This document shows, piece by piece, positions 23,051 to 30,844 of a stretch of 35,821 nt of DNA. The translations under genes were made by a program, and so were the position numbers. Source of the DNA: a virus; IMG/VR virus record IMGVR_UViG_3300045974_000130, positions 1 to 35,821 of that record. One strand, given 5' to 3'. The notes under the pieces were generated by a model. The model had not been told where the DNA came from, ran no database searches, and saw only the letters and a list, made by a program, of their open reading frames with translations. The stretch's first letter is position 1, and each line of letters begins with the position of its first letter.

Positions 23051-23254
23051 CTAGGTGGTACGTTTCCGTTTCTTAAAACCTGGCTTTGAAAACGAGGATG
23101 AATTGTAATTCCTGTTTTCATAGCCCGGTTTTAGGTTTTGGTTCTAATAACGGGATTTTGGTTTTGAATTTAGCTTTGGTTTAGAGATTTAAGATTTGAT
23201 GCACAAATGAGCATATGTTTTATTCTTATATTCTTTATTCTGTAGGCTGGACAT
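23051..23254 (-). pseudogene. Decayed copy of the 80-aa GGACAT-module gene
   Basis: In the frame starting at ATG 23254 the reading begins MSSLQNKEYKNKTY, as in the gene at 8720-8962 (MSSPQNKEYKNKTY), and later has SSSFSKPGFKK against SSSFDSKPDF in the intact copy. Two in-frame stops interrupt it. About 27 bases just downstream of the ATG are also nearly identical at DNA level. It is a broken paralogue, and is followed upstream by the same GGACAT array as the intact copy. Confidence 0.7.
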
Positions 23255-23314
23255 TCAATGGACAGTCCAGTTGACGCTCCAATGGACGTCCACTGGACAT
23301 GTCCAATGGACATT
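23248..23314. repeat. GGACAT/ATGTCC repeat array, copy 2
   Basis: Sixty-seven bases with the same order of TGGAC and GTCCA blocks as at 8955-9034, including TGGACATGTCCA. It overlaps the start of the decayed gene at 23254. The adjoining 23220-23250 segment (about TATTCTTATATTCTTTATTC) is identical to the one beside copy 1, so the whole module was duplicated. Confidence 0.75.
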
Positions 23315-23317
23315 TTA

Positions 23318-23448
23318 AGCATCAAACGCTGTAAATACCTGTTTTTATTAGAACCGAATTTTTCGTGATTGAATTTTTGATGTATTTTGATGTGATTTTG
23401 ATGTTTAAGACTAATTTAGTCTGATTGCATCAAACGATTGTTTGATGT
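23318..23448. repeat. TTTGATGT iteron-like cluster with palindromes
   Basis: TTTTGATGT occurs at 23375, 23385 and 23396 (10-11 base spacing, one helical turn), and GTTTGATGT at 23440. CATCAAAC-GATT-GTTTGATG (23428-23447) is a perfect inverted repeat, and a single inverted copy is at 23318. A perfect palindrome AGACTAATTTAGTCT lies at 23408-23422. The region is AT-rich and non-coding. It looks like binding sites for a protein: an origin, partition or recombination site. Confidence 0.6.
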
Positions 23449-23460
23449 ACTTTTTTGACG

Positions 23461-23557
23461 TGTCCATGCGTTGTCCATAAAATGTCCAGAACTGGACATG
23501 ACATGGACAGTCCGTTGGATGCTCCACTGGACGTCCACTGGACATGTCCATTGGACA
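23461..23557. repeat. GGACAT/ATGTCC repeat array, copy 3
   Basis: Nearly 100 bases hold about ten TGGAC/GTCCA blocks, again with TGGACATGTCCA. It ends six bases before the stop of the methylase gene. Together with copy 2 it brackets the iteron cluster. Confidence 0.75.
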
Positions 23558-23562
23558 AATTA

Positions 23563-24474
23563 TCAATTAATCAATTTATGGTGCAACTCGCTGCTTGTTA
23601 ACCAGTCCATATTTCCACTTATAACTAACTCCCGCATCTCCACATTGTGGGTGCCTTTCATGGGAACAAGTGCCATGCTAAATCCCCTTGCGTTAGCCAT
23701 AGCCTCTACCTCTGGAGCGTCGTCGTACGTCATGATAAACTGCCCCTGTACCGCCGCCAGTGCATCAAACAAAGCTTCGTGGTCAAGTTGTGAGTGAGTG
23801 TAAAGCCGCTTTCCCGCTGATTTCTTGCTTGATGTATAAGGCGGGTCGACAAAAAACACCGCTTGTGGATTGCCGGCATGCTGCAAAATGGCCTGTATGC
23901 CGTCTGATTGCTCAATGGTCACCCTGTCCCTCATTGGTGCAATGACTTCTATACGTTTTCGCAAGGTGTCAGGATACCAGCGCGATAGCACGCCTTTGCC
24001 AGCTTCTCCATGCTTCAATAATCCGCTACCAGCCGCAAGGATTCCCCCGTGGTACGTTCTATTCTTAAGGATGGTGTGGAATGCCGCCTGTTCTATCGTT
24101 AACGGCTCCAGCGTGATTTCTGCGTTGATATTTTCAGGTGTAACATCAAAGGTCATAATGCGGTCGCAAAGGTTTTGCCAGTCGCCCTCTAAAATAGCCT
24201 TCCAGACTGCCGATACCTGCCCGTCAAGCTCAACCATAACAATCTGGTCAGCCAGTCGCTCATAAGCTGTGGTAAGGCTACATACGCCACCCCCTGCGAA
24301 TGGCTCAACAAACAACGCCGGCCTTTCTGGGAGTTCCAATAGCCACCGTCTGAGATATGGAACAAACCATGTCTTGCCGCCGGGATACCTAAAGGGGGAT
24401 AGTTGCTTTACTTGTGAGACATTAACTGGGGTCACCGTTCCTCCTTGTGTAGCGAATAGAGGAAGTTGTGACAT
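23563..24474 (-). CDS. DNA adenine N6-methyltransferase (D12 class, Dam-like), 303 aa
   Basis: Motifs are P27-FRYPGGK34 (N-terminal SAM region), FVEPFAGGGV at 55-64 (motif I) and D210PPY213 (motif IV), in the order of alpha-group N6-adenine methylases. I start at ATG 24474, whose A overlaps the nuclease stop (TGATG); a GTG one codon earlier is possible. The enzyme would methylate adenine in a DNA site that cannot be read from sequence. It forms an operon with the NotI-like nuclease, so the pair may act as a type II restriction-modification system. The genome itself seems to have no GATC, so a GATC specificity would have nothing to modify here. Confidence 0.9.
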   Translation of the reverse strand: MSQLPLFATQGGTVTPVNVSQVKQLSPFRYPGGKTWFVPYLRRWLLELPERPALFVEPFAGGGVCSLTTAYERLADQIVMVELDGQVSAVWKAILEGDWQNLCDRIMTFDVTPENINAEITLEPLTIEQAAFHTILKNRTYHGGILAAGSGLLKHGEAGKGVLSRWYPDTLRKRIEVIAPMRDRVTIEQSDGIQAILQHAGNPQAVFFVDPPYTSSKKSAGKRLYTHSQLDHEALFDALAAVQGQFIMTYDDAPEVEAMANARGFSMALVPMKGTHNVEMRELVISGNMDWLTSSELHHKLIN

Positions 24475-25310
24475 CACACGCCCCTCACTTTGCTGTATTT
24501 AGTTTGTAGTTGGCTTACAAAGTCGTCAATATCGCCCGGTTTCGGAGTAACTAAAGTCGATAAAACCTCTTCGTACTTAGTGTAAACTACCTTATCAAGA
24601 ACCAAGTGGTATTTATTTTCTTCTACATTTAACTGTAAATCATAGATAAACCACGCTAAATCTGAATCACTTTCAGCAACTGGGTTGAACAAATACTCTA
24701 TCGTTGCATAGAACTTGGTATGTAAAACAATAGCTGTCTTCTTGCCCCAATGGTTAAGGATTGCACCCTTAGATATTATCTGTGGGATTAATCGTTTTCT
24801 GCTTGATGACAAGTAGTCAGCTTTAGGGTAATTATACCCTTTTTTGAACTCATAAGCAAACTTATCTATTGAATCCATATAGGATTTATACGAATTTCTG
24901 ATATTTCCCGATACATAAACAGATTGAATTTCTACGGCTCCGAAATCAAGTATATTTCCATCTGCGTCGACCGATGCAAGAACTATATCGATGTTGCCAA
25001 CTGCCTTGCCTGATATGTCTTTAAGTCGTATTTCATAGAGGGGTACAACGATAGAATCAGGGGGAAAGAAAAACTCCGCTGTTTGATGTATGATGATGCC
25101 ACCTTCTCGAAATCTGCCAGGACAAACAACCGCCAAGTCGCCGCCTTCGTGAATAGAACACACACCCAGTGGGTCATTGTCTTTGTCTTTGGTGCATTTG
25201 ATACGTCGCTCATGGAATGGACAAAGGGTGTTGTTTCTGTCGTGGACTGCTTCGGGGGTGATGTTATCAGCGGGGTATCCGAAAACCTCGCCTAGTGGAT
25301 GTTTCGCCAT
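24474..25310 (-). CDS. NotI-family restriction endonuclease-like protein, 278 aa
   Basis: This protein probably cleaves double-stranded DNA at a specific site. Cysteines C30, C39, C51 and C63 (LCPF, IKC, GVCS, VVCP) match the four-cysteine metal site of NotI. The nuclease core shows D108 (GNIDIVL) and E127-I-Q129 (GAVEIQ), the E-x-Q form of the PD-(D/E)XK motif found in NotI. NotI itself is about 380 residues, so this one is shorter. It precedes the adenine methylase and overlaps it by one base. A nuclease-first order is risky without control; the hairpin at 25311-25352 may provide it. NotI's own partner methylates cytosine, so the site here likely differs. Confidence 0.8.
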   Translation of the reverse strand: MAKHPLGEVFGYPADNITPEAVHDRNNTLCPFHERRIKCTKDKDNDPLGVCSIHEGGDLAVVCPGRFREGGIIIHQTAEFFFPPDSIVVPLYEIRLKDISGKAVGNIDIVLASVDADGNILDFGAVEIQSVYVSGNIRNSYKSYMDSIDKFAYEFKKGYNYPKADYLSSSRKRLIPQIISKGAILNHWGKKTAIVLHTKFYATIEYLFNPVAESDSDLAWFIYDLQLNVEENKYHLVLDKVVYTKYEEVLSTLVTPKPGDIDDFVSQLQTKYSKVRGV

Positions 25311-25352
25311 TTGTGGGCTCCTTTATACCGATTGGCATAACAAAGCCCACAA
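25311..25352 (-). promoter_or_regulatory. Hairpin over the nuclease translation start
   Basis: TTGTGGGCT (25311-25319) and AGCCCACAA (25344-25352) are perfect 9-bp arms 24 bases apart. On the minus strand the near arm fills the gap between the ribosome site AAAGGAG (25324-25318) and the ATG at 25310. Folding would hide the start and limit nuclease synthesis; alternatively the arms are a protein operator. Confidence 0.65.
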
Positions 25353-25375
25353 GCTATATCAGTTTAAATCGTTTG

Positions 25376-25813
25376 TCATCTTTTTACAGCGTCGCGAATA
25401 TGCTCCATCACTCTACTGGAAACATAAGCCTTTTCTGCCGTGGTTAACGAAAACCAGCGCGAGATAAGCTCGTTATAGTAAGCCTTTTTCTGCTCGGCTT
25501 GGGAAGAAAAGCCAATCCTTCTAGCTGTAAGGGTTTTCTCCACTATCCCGATGTTCTGTATCATCTGCCCTGTAACATTAAGGTCACGGTGTCCCACCTG
25601 CTTGCCGTTAGCCTTGCGCCAGTCAGCATATCGTGGGCTGTATGCCTTCATCTGCCCATCTGAGCCACCACCTGCCGATACTCGCTTAACCATCATAGCA
25701 ATAACGTCTTGGGCTAGGACATCAAGGAACGACTGGTCATTAAGTGCCGACTTGAGTTTTGCAAGCCTAGCACGGACTTTTTCCAGACCAGTCACTGTAA
25801 GAGTGATTCCCAT
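25376..25813 (-). CDS. Neck / virion morphogenesis protein (gpG-like), 145 aa
   Basis: The start at 25813 overlaps the MuF stop (TAATG) and has ribosome site AGAGGTGA; the longer frame from 25846 overlaps the MuF gene. It begins MGITLTVTGLEKVRARLAKL, and ends in a helical tail. The pattern (tail-completion proteins: N-terminal helix, LNVTGQMIQNIG segment, HxRDLNVTGxM) fits the phage virion morphogenesis family. Position after the MuF-like gene agrees. The nuclease gene follows at once. Confidence 0.65.
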   Translation of the reverse strand: MGITLTVTGLEKVRARLAKLKSALNDQSFLDVLAQDVIAMMVKRVSAGGGSDGQMKAYSPRYADWRKANGKQVGHRDLNVTGQMIQNIGIVEKTLTARRIGFSSQAEQKKAYYNELISRWFSLTTAEKAYVSSRVMEHIRDAVKR

Positions 25814-26652
25814 TATTTCACCTCTACACCGTTGGCTTTTGCCCATCCCTCAGATACTGGAAGTAAGCGATGCCGGCAATTATAGCCACCGCAACTAATG
25901 CGGACATCTCCGGGTGCCTTGCCTTGCCATGACTTGCTATTCCATGACTCCACCTCTGCCTCTGCATAGACACCACCAACCCGCTTTCTGCAAAAGTCGC
26001 GTGTGGTCTTAATGATAGTTCCCGGGTAAAAGTAAAAGCCTGTTTTTGTCATTGTTGCTGCGTCCATGGTACGCGAAAACTGCATGATTGAGTCATGCGC
26101 CAGCCTTGAAATGTAGCGATAGGCGGGACTATCGGTTGCAATGATGGCCTTGAGCTCACTGATAAGCTGAGAATAAGGCACACCCATCAAAACGCTCTCG
26201 TATAGTGCCTGTTGGATGATATGCGCCGGTACAATAAATGGTTCATTTGTGAGATACGACAACTGGAAGCCCTGCAACTGGTTTAAAACCTCCACCTGCC
26301 CCGGTTGCCATGAAAAGCCGCCACCTGTTATGCCAGAATACAGCTTTTGAGTGAGTGGGATTAGGACAGCGTAAGACTCGACATATTCACGAACGGCTGA
26401 TGAATAACCTGAATTCTGCATGGTCTGGATAAGGTTATCGGAAGCGTTAAGCGCAAATTGCAAGGACTCAGCGCTGTACACAATACGTCCGGATTTAATG
26501 GTAAAGCCGGAAAGTATGTATGCCTCAACCTCTGCTAACATCTTCCCCATAAGGCTGTCAATATCAGTCAGAAAGGTGTTAGTGAGTTTGAGGCTGTGCT
26601 GGTCAATCTGGTTAACCAGCACCTCCAGTTCCTGTGGCGTAAGGTATTTCAT
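25813..26652 (-). CDS. MuF-like minor head protein, 279 aa
   Basis: The C-terminal part carries the MuF domain signature: RDFCRKRVGGVY near 221-232 and RISCGGYNCRHRLLPV near 254-269. MuF proteins bind the portal vertex and are needed for head assembly and DNA ejection; some carry toxin domains, but no extra domain is seen here. The N-terminal 200 residues are helical. The gene overlaps the next one by a base and follows the portal gene. Confidence 0.8.
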   Translation of the reverse strand: MKYLTPQELEVLVNQIDQHSLKLTNTFLTDIDSLMGKMLAEVEAYILSGFTIKSGRIVYSAESLQFALNASDNLIQTMQNSGYSSAVREYVESYAVLIPLTQKLYSGITGGGFSWQPGQVEVLNQLQGFQLSYLTNEPFIVPAHIIQQALYESVLMGVPYSQLISELKAIIATDSPAYRYISRLAHDSIMQFSRTMDAATMTKTGFYFYPGTIIKTTRDFCRKRVGGVYAEAEVESWNSKSWQGKAPGDVRISCGGYNCRHRLLPVSEGWAKANGVEVK

Positions 26653-26665
26653 GATTTGTTACCTC

Positions 26666-28120
26666 TTAAGCCGCCTGTTGATTCTGCTGGTCTGCGCCTG
26701 CTCCTGCTCCTGCCATAGCCTGCTCAAGCCTTGACTTCGCCACAGATAGCATAGAACCAGCCCCCTCTTTAGCGATAGCCTCCAGCATCTTGGAAATGTC
26801 GGAGTCATCCATTTCTGGGTTTTCCTGCTTAATGTACTGCGCCTTGCCAAGTACACCACTTGCCATCTGCTGCTGTGCAATCTGCCAGTCAGTGAGTCGG
26901 TCAGTCGGCAACGCCACTTCTTTGAATGTCGTGTACACAGTCGCATCGGTTGGCAATTTGTAGCCATTAGCATTAGCAAGCATAGCAGTCATACGGTACA
27001 GCTGCTGCTCAAAGCGTTTGGCGTTCTGCTGCCGTCTCTTCCTTGCTGTCAGGTTCCAGTTCTCTTGTACAACCAGCTTAAGTGCGCTGTCTGCCTGTGT
27101 AGCGTTGCCACCGTAGCGAATTGTTACACCCCACTGGTCACCTACACGCTCAATCACGCCATGCAACCAGTCTGTGAATTCCTTGACGTTGACTTCCGGG
27201 CTCTCATACTTAAATACGACATCTTTAACCATCATGTCCTTAGGCGGCTCAACTGTTGAGTCAGGGCCATTTACGAACCCGTCCGGAGTGCGGATGTTAC
27301 TAACTCTTGTTGCGAATGCCTGCCACCTTGCGGAATAGGCATAGATAGTGTCGAGAAGGTTTACAGTTTCATTAAGGGCAATCAGAGACTGCCACGGCTC
27401 ACCTGGGGGAAATATGCCCGAACGTGGGATTGACTTGTCATAAAGGAAAGCGGCGGGAATGCCACCGTACTTATGAGGGGCTGGCATGCCGTATGGTCGC
27501 AATGTACCACCAGCCGTCGAGATGTAATCGGTTACTGAGTCAGGGGTATACAGAGTGTAGCAATCCTCAGTCATTCCAAGCTCGTGAGGACCTTCTGTCA
27601 TAATAAGCATAGACCTGACCTGCCCCGTCTTCATGTCGCGGTCTACAGAGCAGTTAGAGCGGTCGAGTATGTTCCAGTGCACACTCTGTGTTTCTTCTAC
27701 CCACCAGCCAAGCGTGATACCAAGACCTAAAAGGCGCGATATCTTGTCGAGTTCAATCGCGGTGCCATCAAACGAAGAACGATAAAGCAAGTCCTCGTAT
27801 GACTCCGTTGCGGCCTCGTCCTTGGTCGTGGTCTTCATACTGCCACCAGCCGTCTTAAGGTACACTTCACGAGTTGGCGGCTCCAGATACGTCAAGGCTG
27901 TCTTCTCAATAACCATCTTTGTCAGCTCTTCGGTTACGTCCTTGAATTGCCGGTCTTCGTATTTCTTGACAATCTTGTACATCATATCTTTGTGGTGCAA
28001 AGACATGTTGCCATCCAAGAAATCCTTGGCTTTGAGGGCGGAACACAGCGGGAAGTTAAGGGGGCGCAACTGCCCTATCTGCTGGGTTTTGATAATCTGC
28101 AAGTGGTCGGTAAGATTCAT
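26666..28120 (-). CDS. Portal protein, 484 aa
   Basis: I chose ATG 28120 because it has ribosome site GGAGGG and lies after the promoter element at 28138-28163; the frame from 28150 would include that element. The 484 residues fit SPP1-like portals. Features include an N-terminal helix region, a long central region with ILDRSNCSVDRDMKTGQ, a hinge and a stem-like helix segment (TARKRRQQNAKRFEQQLYRM near 385-404), and a glutamine-rich tail. It sits between large terminase and MuF, as in most siphophages. Confidence 0.85.
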   Translation of the reverse strand: MNLTDHLQIIKTQQIGQLRPLNFPLCSALKAKDFLDGNMSLHHKDMMYKIVKKYEDRQFKDVTEELTKMVIEKTALTYLEPPTREVYLKTAGGSMKTTTKDEAATESYEDLLYRSSFDGTAIELDKISRLLGLGITLGWWVEETQSVHWNILDRSNCSVDRDMKTGQVRSMLIMTEGPHELGMTEDCYTLYTPDSVTDYISTAGGTLRPYGMPAPHKYGGIPAAFLYDKSIPRSGIFPPGEPWQSLIALNETVNLLDTIYAYSARWQAFATRVSNIRTPDGFVNGPDSTVEPPKDMMVKDVVFKYESPEVNVKEFTDWLHGVIERVGDQWGVTIRYGGNATQADSALKLVVQENWNLTARKRRQQNAKRFEQQLYRMTAMLANANGYKLPTDATVYTTFKEVALPTDRLTDWQIAQQQMASGVLGKAQYIKQENPEMDDSDISKMLEAIAKEGAGSMLSVAKSRLEQAMAGAGAGADQQNQQAA

Positions 28121-28137
28121 GGGGTATACCCTCCGGT

Positions 28138-28163
28138 GTGTATTATTCACATGTAAACTGTGT
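28138..28163 (-). promoter_or_regulatory. 26-bp promoter/operator element, copy e (portal)
   Basis: The minus strand reads ACACAGTTTACATGTG followed by AATAATACAC. It lies 18 bases upstream of the portal ATG, between the terminase stop and the portal ribosome site. The -35 region is weak (AATACA), so activation by a phage protein is likely. It would start a head-gene transcript separate from the terminase. Confidence 0.65.
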
Positions 28164-28168
28164 ATGTA

Positions 28169-29458
28169 TTATCCGTAAGCGGCGGCTTCTATGATGTAGT
28201 AGAACAGATAACGGGCGGCGGTCGTGATATGCTGCTCAAATATCTCGATTTCCTGAGTAGATGAACCCGGCTTGACTGCTACTGTGTTCATGCCTTTATT
28301 CAGGGTCTTACACTTCTTAGGATTGACCAGAAAGCGACGTGTACCGTCTACCGTCTTTATGTATCTTCTTAATGCGTTCTGGCAGTCCTTAACCAGTGGG
28401 TTTGATGGCGGTACGTACAGCGAGATGTTGTCATATCCAAGATGTTTCATTTCACTAACAAGCTCCTGATAGTCGGACAGTTCCGGGGAGTCTTTGCCAG
28501 CCGTGCCGCTTGCATCGCCATATATTCTAATGTGCCGCTTCTTGTACTGTGGGTATCTCTCGGAAAATTCCACCGCTGCCTGACGTGCGACTGCGTTATC
28601 AAGCACTATCTCGTCAACTGCAATGTAGGTGTCGCCCTTGCGTAACATGATGACGGATGATAGCGGCTTGTAGTTGAAGTCATGCGCCCAGTAGATGTCG
28701 CCCTCGTCGTGCATGGTGACATCTGTGTGGTTCTGCTCATTGTAATCTGGGTACACTCTACCTGTTGGCTGGACAAACTTTGCCAGGTACTCTTGGTCAT
28801 ACATCAGGGTGTCCATGGACGACTTGGCCTCTTCAATCTTGGCCGGACTCAATACGTCTTCTGATGTCCAAGTGTGGTATGAGTGATATCCGCCCGGATG
28901 TTCAATTGCATATTGACAACGCTCGTACCAGTGATTCATGCCCTCTGGGACGCTCTCAAAGATACCAGTTGCAACCCTACCATCTGGGAACTCTGTATCT
29001 AATGCCGGCTTGAGGTTTGCGAACCATGCATGTGATTTTAACTTCGCATATTCAGTGATTAAAAAGTGATTCCACTTGACACCCTCGCATCTATCAGGCT
29101 CATCAAGGCCCATGAAGTGCATTTCGCAACCATTCTTAAGCGTAATCACCTTATCTGATAAGCTGATATCCTCGATAAATGGCAGGTTGAGGATGATTGC
29201 ATCACCCCACAAGACTTTCTTAACCTGCTGGTGTGTTGGCCCCCCTAGCATGAACTTGTCGAATGGTTGCGCCCATGCTTTTAGGCATGTTTTCTTAAGG
29301 GCAAGGTCAGTCTTTCCAGAACGTCGGCCGGAATTCAACCACTGCAAGATTGCTTCGTCTTCCCAGAATGCCAACTGTGCAGGATTGAACCTGTACTGAT
29401 TCCATGCGGCGGTATGCTTCGCTATAACAGCGGGTGTAAGTTTGATTTTGAGTGACAT
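28169..29458 (-). CDS. terL: Terminase large subunit, 429 aa
   Basis: This packaging motor has the ATPase Walker A at G44RRSGKT50, Walker B at about 131-136 (HFLITE) and a C-terminal nuclease region with RIYGDASG near 315-322, whose aspartate is one of the metal ligands. It cuts and pumps DNA into the empty head through the portal. The ATG at 29458 overlaps the small-subunit stop (TAATG). Length is normal for the family. Confidence 0.92.
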   Translation of the reverse strand: MSLKIKLTPAVIAKHTAAWNQYRFNPAQLAFWEDEAILQWLNSGRRSGKTDLALKKTCLKAWAQPFDKFMLGGPTHQQVKKVLWGDAIILNLPFIEDISLSDKVITLKNGCEMHFMGLDEPDRCEGVKWNHFLITEYAKLKSHAWFANLKPALDTEFPDGRVATGIFESVPEGMNHWYERCQYAIEHPGGYHSYHTWTSEDVLSPAKIEEAKSSMDTLMYDQEYLAKFVQPTGRVYPDYNEQNHTDVTMHDEGDIYWAHDFNYKPLSSVIMLRKGDTYIAVDEIVLDNAVARQAAVEFSERYPQYKKRHIRIYGDASGTAGKDSPELSDYQELVSEMKHLGYDNISLYVPPSNPLVKDCQNALRRYIKTVDGTRRFLVNPKKCKTLNKGMNTVAVKPGSSTQEIEIFEQHITTAARYLFYYIIEAAAYG

Positions 29459-30039
29459 TATTCCGACCCTGCAGTGTCTATGGGGCTGTTAGGGCCAGAC
29501 AATGGGACTCCGCCACTTCCCGTATTTAAAGGATTAACACCCGGCTTAGGAGATACGAATATGCCCTGTTTCAACTTCGCGGCGTGGTCAATCATCATGT
29601 CGACCAGCATATCTACACCCTCTGGTGTGTCTTTGGATTCTCTCCACTTGTCAGGCTGTCTGATGCGCAACCACGTCAAGCATGCCTGTGCCTCCGGGGA
29701 TAACTTGCGGGTCTTGCGCTTGATACGCTCAATGTTGCCGCCAGTGGTTGAATTGTTGCCGCCCTTTTTGTCTGGCTTTACAACAACCTCTGTGTCGGTG
29801 ACCTCCCGCTCCTTGCAGATGGATAGCAGGTTGTCTTCAACTACAGAGTCCCAAAAATCCTTGGAGGTGGACATCGCCTCCGAAAACTTGGCATACTTCT
29901 TTTTCCATAAGTAAAGAGTCGACATGGTAATGCCGAACCTGCCGGCGACGTACTCGTCGTCATGCCCCCACCGCGAATAGAACTTCGCAAGCTGGCAGTG
30001 GAACTCTTCCTCATATTTTACTGGGCGGCCTCCTGCCAT
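29458..30039 (-). CDS. terS: Terminase small subunit, 193 aa
   Basis: The N-terminal 55 residues contain a helix-turn-helix-like segment (YVAGRFGITMSTLYLWKKKY) that would bind the packaging site. The middle is helical and oligomer-forming in relatives, and the C-terminal tail is proline- and glycine-rich. It lies directly upstream of terL with a one-base overlap and overlaps the ParB-like gene in the same way. The coupling suggests equal expression. Confidence 0.85.
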   Translation of the reverse strand: MAGGRPVKYEEEFHCQLAKFYSRWGHDDEYVAGRFGITMSTLYLWKKKYAKFSEAMSTSKDFWDSVVEDNLLSICKEREVTDTEVVVKPDKKGGNNSTTGGNIERIKRKTRKLSPEAQACLTWLRIRQPDKWRESKDTPEGVDMLVDMMIDHAAKLKQGIFVSPKPGVNPLNTGSGGVPLSGPNSPIDTAGSE

Positions 30040-30572
30040 TACTTGCCTTCCTTCTTGCTTTTCTTACACTCAACCCGACATCCACAATCCGGGCAAATGT
30101 GGAACTTGCCCTCTCCGCTGCCGCTGCCTTCTCCCTCGCCCTCAATTGGTGGCGGTGGTGCTGCCGTAAACATCATTTCAACTTCTTTCAGGTCAAAGCC
30201 TGTGATTTCAATATCTGGAAGTATGCCGCTGTCTAACTCTTCCATCAGAGCCTTTAACCCCGGAACGTCCCACTCGTTGCTTATCTTATTCAAAGCCAGG
30301 TTTAAGGCTTTTTCGTGTGCCTCGTCGACATCGACAACAGAACAGTCAACCTCGACAACGCCCATTGCCTGCAAAACCTTTAGCCTCTGGTGTCCACCAA
30401 TTACAACGCCCTCACGGCCCTTGTAAGCGTTTATGATGACCGGTTCTACCATGCCATAGGTCTTGATTGACTTCTCAATCCTGCGCCACTCTGCGTCGCC
30501 TGCTTTGATGTTCTTGCGGGGATTGTAGATAGCGGGAATCAAGTCTTTTATGAGTCGGGTTTCTATTTGCAT
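30039..30572 (-). CDS. ParB-like nuclease-domain protein with zinc-binding tail, 177 aa
   Basis: The N-terminal 120 residues match the ParB/sulfiredoxin fold (NPRKN at 17-21, then VIGGHQRLKVLQAMG). A proline-rich linker and a GEGEG low-complexity run lead to a CPDCGCRVEC zinc motif. Proteins of this kind commonly sit just before terS in phages and prophages, often near methylases, and may bind or process DNA at the packaging site. It is fused to a zinc knuckle here, which is less usual. Confidence 0.8.
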   Translation of the reverse strand: MQIETRLIKDLIPAIYNPRKNIKAGDAEWRRIEKSIKTYGMVEPVIINAYKGREGVVIGGHQRLKVLQAMGVVEVDCSVVDVDEAHEKALNLALNKISNEWDVPGLKALMEELDSGILPDIEITGFDLKEVEMMFTAAPPPPIEGEGEGSGSGEGKFHICPDCGCRVECKKSKKEGK

Positions 30573-30575
30573 GGT

Positions 30576-30659
30576 TCAGTCCTTTAGTGTCAAAACAAAC
30601 CATATTCCAAATGCTGCCAAAAACAGCGTCCAGCATATTGAGGCTGTCTCTATTGACAT
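30576..30659 (-). CDS. Tiny membrane protein, 27 aa
   Basis: ATG 30659 opens a 27-residue frame with a hydrophobic stretch (CWTLFLAAFGIWFVLTL). The ribosome site is AAAGAGG. Its start overlaps the stop of the previous gene (30650-30652). It is too short for most gene finders; a single membrane helix is visible. Function unknown. Confidence 0.5.
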   Translation of the reverse strand: MSIETASICWTLFLAAFGIWFVLTLKD

Positions 30660-30844
30660 GGGTTGGCCTCTTTAAACGCCTGATAAGCTGTTTCAAGTTC
30701 AAGCATGTCGTCATCAGATAGACAATCGAACTCTTCGGAGCAACCCATAGTAATAGACCAGTTGTCGGAGCTATATCGGGTGTACTCTTCATCATCAGTA
30801 AGCACACGCTCACCACATATGGTATCAATCCGTAATATCTGCAT
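30650..30844 (-). CDS. Hypothetical acidic protein, 64 aa
   Basis: The start at ATG 30844 has the ribosome site AGGAAGAGG; the longer frame to 30874 lies inside the previous gene. It contains two cysteines and an acidic C-terminal helix (LSDDDMLELETAYQAF). Overlaps the preceding gene by 20 bases and the following tiny gene by 10. I do not recognise it. Confidence 0.55.
   Translation of the reverse strand: MQILRIDTICGERVLTDDEEYTRYSSDNWSITMGCSEEFDCLSDDDMLELETAYQAFKEANPCQ

Noticed and set aside
24474-25310. Depletion of GCGGCCGC as a sign of NotI specificity
   Set aside because: Less than one copy is expected by chance, so absence is uninformative; CGGCCG occurs several times.
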